A DNA stretch of 23,259 nucleotides, taken from assembly GCA_964472395.1 (NCBI GenBank), contig CAYYMM010000074.1, positions 1 through 23,259 of the forward strand, read 5' to 3'. Within the stretch, counting starts at the first letter, position 1; the number at the start of each line of letters is the position of its first letter. Below, piece by piece: positions 22,669-23,259 of this stretch. The notes beneath the pieces are model-generated. The model searched no databases. It was not told the DNA's origin and saw nothing but the letters and a program-made list of their open reading frames with translations. The stretch comes from CALFER01 sp964472395. GTDB taxonomy: Bacteria > CSSED10-310 > CALFER01. The translations under genes were made by a program, and so were the position numbers.

Positions 22669-23259
22669 TTATTCGGCGATGTATTTGCCCCTCGGCGTGT
22701 AGTGTGTGTGAAGCAGATGGTGGCTGAGGTGACTGCAAGGGCCTTCTTTGAAGAATTCCGTGTAGATCTTGACGATATCCGGGTTTTCATGCGATTTGCG
22801 GACGGTATACGCCGCATCTTCGGCATAGATCGCCCGTGCACGGGCTTCGCGGATCGCCGGACTGGTCGGGATCGGCTGGCCGCCGCCACCGAGACATCCT
22901 CCGGGGCAAGCCATGAATTCGATGAAGTGGCACTGACTGAACTTGCCGCCGGCCTTGATGTCTTCCATGACTTTCTTGGCGTTGGCGGTTCCATGGCAAA
23001 TTCCCACTTTCAATGTGGCACCCAGCAACCAGCTGAAATCGGTGAATAGCCCTTTGAGGAGATCCGGTACCGGACCGACTTTCTCGATTTTCAGTTCGGC
23101 ATACTTCACGCCTTCGAAACCTCGAACCGGAATGATATCCGCGTGCTCGAAGATTTCCTCGACCCGGATCCCCGTGACAATCTCGATGACCGATCTCAAA
23201 GCAGCTTCCATGACGCCTCCGGTCGCTCCGAAGATGACGCCGGATCCCGTCGCCGTTCC
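22669..23259 (-). CDS. hydA: [FeFe]-hydrogenase catalytic subunit, C-terminal part (runs off the window)
   Basis: The last 196 residues of an iron-only hydrogenase, which makes or oxidises H2 at the H-cluster. Seen are SGVIFGATGGVMEAALR (H-cluster motif region), the cluster-binding EFMACPGGCLGGGGQP, and the small-subunit-like tail ending in SHHLLHTHYTPR. The N-terminal part with the ferredoxin-like clusters lies to the right of the window. The C-terminus has no PAS domain, so this is not the sensory group C type; the form fits catalytic group A enzymes, including NADH-linked or bifurcating ones. The reading frame is open to the edge, so the ATG at 23211 is an internal methionine. It converges on the PP2C gene across a strong terminator. 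Confidence 0.95.
   Translation of the reverse strand, partial: GTATGSGVIFGATGGVMEAALRSVIEIVTGIRVEEIFEHADIIPVRGFEGVKYAELKIEKVGPVPDLLKGLFTDFSWLLGATLKVGICHGTANAKKVMEDIKAGGKFSQCHFIEFMACPGGCLGGGGQPIPTSPAIREARARAIYAEDAAYTVRKSHENPDIVKIYTEFFKEGPCSHLSHHLLHTHYTPRGKYIAE

Noticed and set aside
22669..23259. Sensory (group C, PAS-containing) hydrogenase, suggested by the nearby PP2C and kinase genes
   Set aside because: The C-terminus ends in the ordinary small-subunit-like tail, with no PAS domain.

Overview
The window reads as a chromosomal segment of a fermentative or otherwise anaerobic bacterium of fairly high GC. It carries [FeFe]-hydrogenase genes with the maturase HydG, a microcompartment shell gene, iron-sulfur flavoproteins, and a secreted chitinase-like enzyme with Thr/Pro (TPTP) linkers. 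I cannot assign a phylum. The linkers, hydrogenase and microcompartment would suit several uncultivated anaerobic lineages. No rRNA, tRNA, CRISPR array or insertion sequence was seen.

Left part (1-6878): the start of a zinc alcohol dehydrogenase (minus strand); a small, AT-richer two-gene module with a degenerate nucleotidyltransferase; a minus-strand group of an ATP-grasp ligase, a methyltransferase and a secreted GH18 protein with a chitin-binding-type domain; two adjacent iron-sulfur flavoproteins (plus strand); and a PLP enzyme of the ACC deaminase/D-cysteine desulfhydrase family (minus strand).

Centre (about 6989-17792): ten plus-strand genes, overlapping or separated by 41 bp at most, behind one good sigma70-like promoter. 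In order they encode a BMC-H shell protein, deoxyribose-phosphate aldolase with an N-terminal extension of about 80 residues that looks like an encapsulation peptide plus linker, pyrimidine-nucleoside phosphorylase, a small membrane-anchored protein, ComEC, a membrane-anchored double ComEA-type helix-hairpin-helix protein, a membrane-anchored metallo-beta-lactamase-fold protein, a double RecB/AddB-like nuclease, a DHH phosphoesterase and cytidine deaminase. Together they could take up DNA (ComEA/ComEC), cut it (MBL, RecB-like, DHH), deaminate and phosphorolyse the pyrimidine nucleosides (Cdd, PyNP), and cleave deoxyribose 5-phosphate in a microcompartment (DeoC, BMC-H). This is the most interesting part of the window: a possible operon for feeding on DNA. 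The functional link is inference; the gene identities and tight order are read from the sequence.

Right part (17805-23259): on the minus strand, a GAF-histidine kinase, hydG and a TM1266-type regulator form one operon. Diverging from it is a PAS-PP2C (RsbU/SpoIIE-type) phosphatase. This converges on the C-terminal part of an [FeFe]-hydrogenase across a strong hairpin terminator. The set looks like a hydrogenase locus with maturation and signal-transduction genes.
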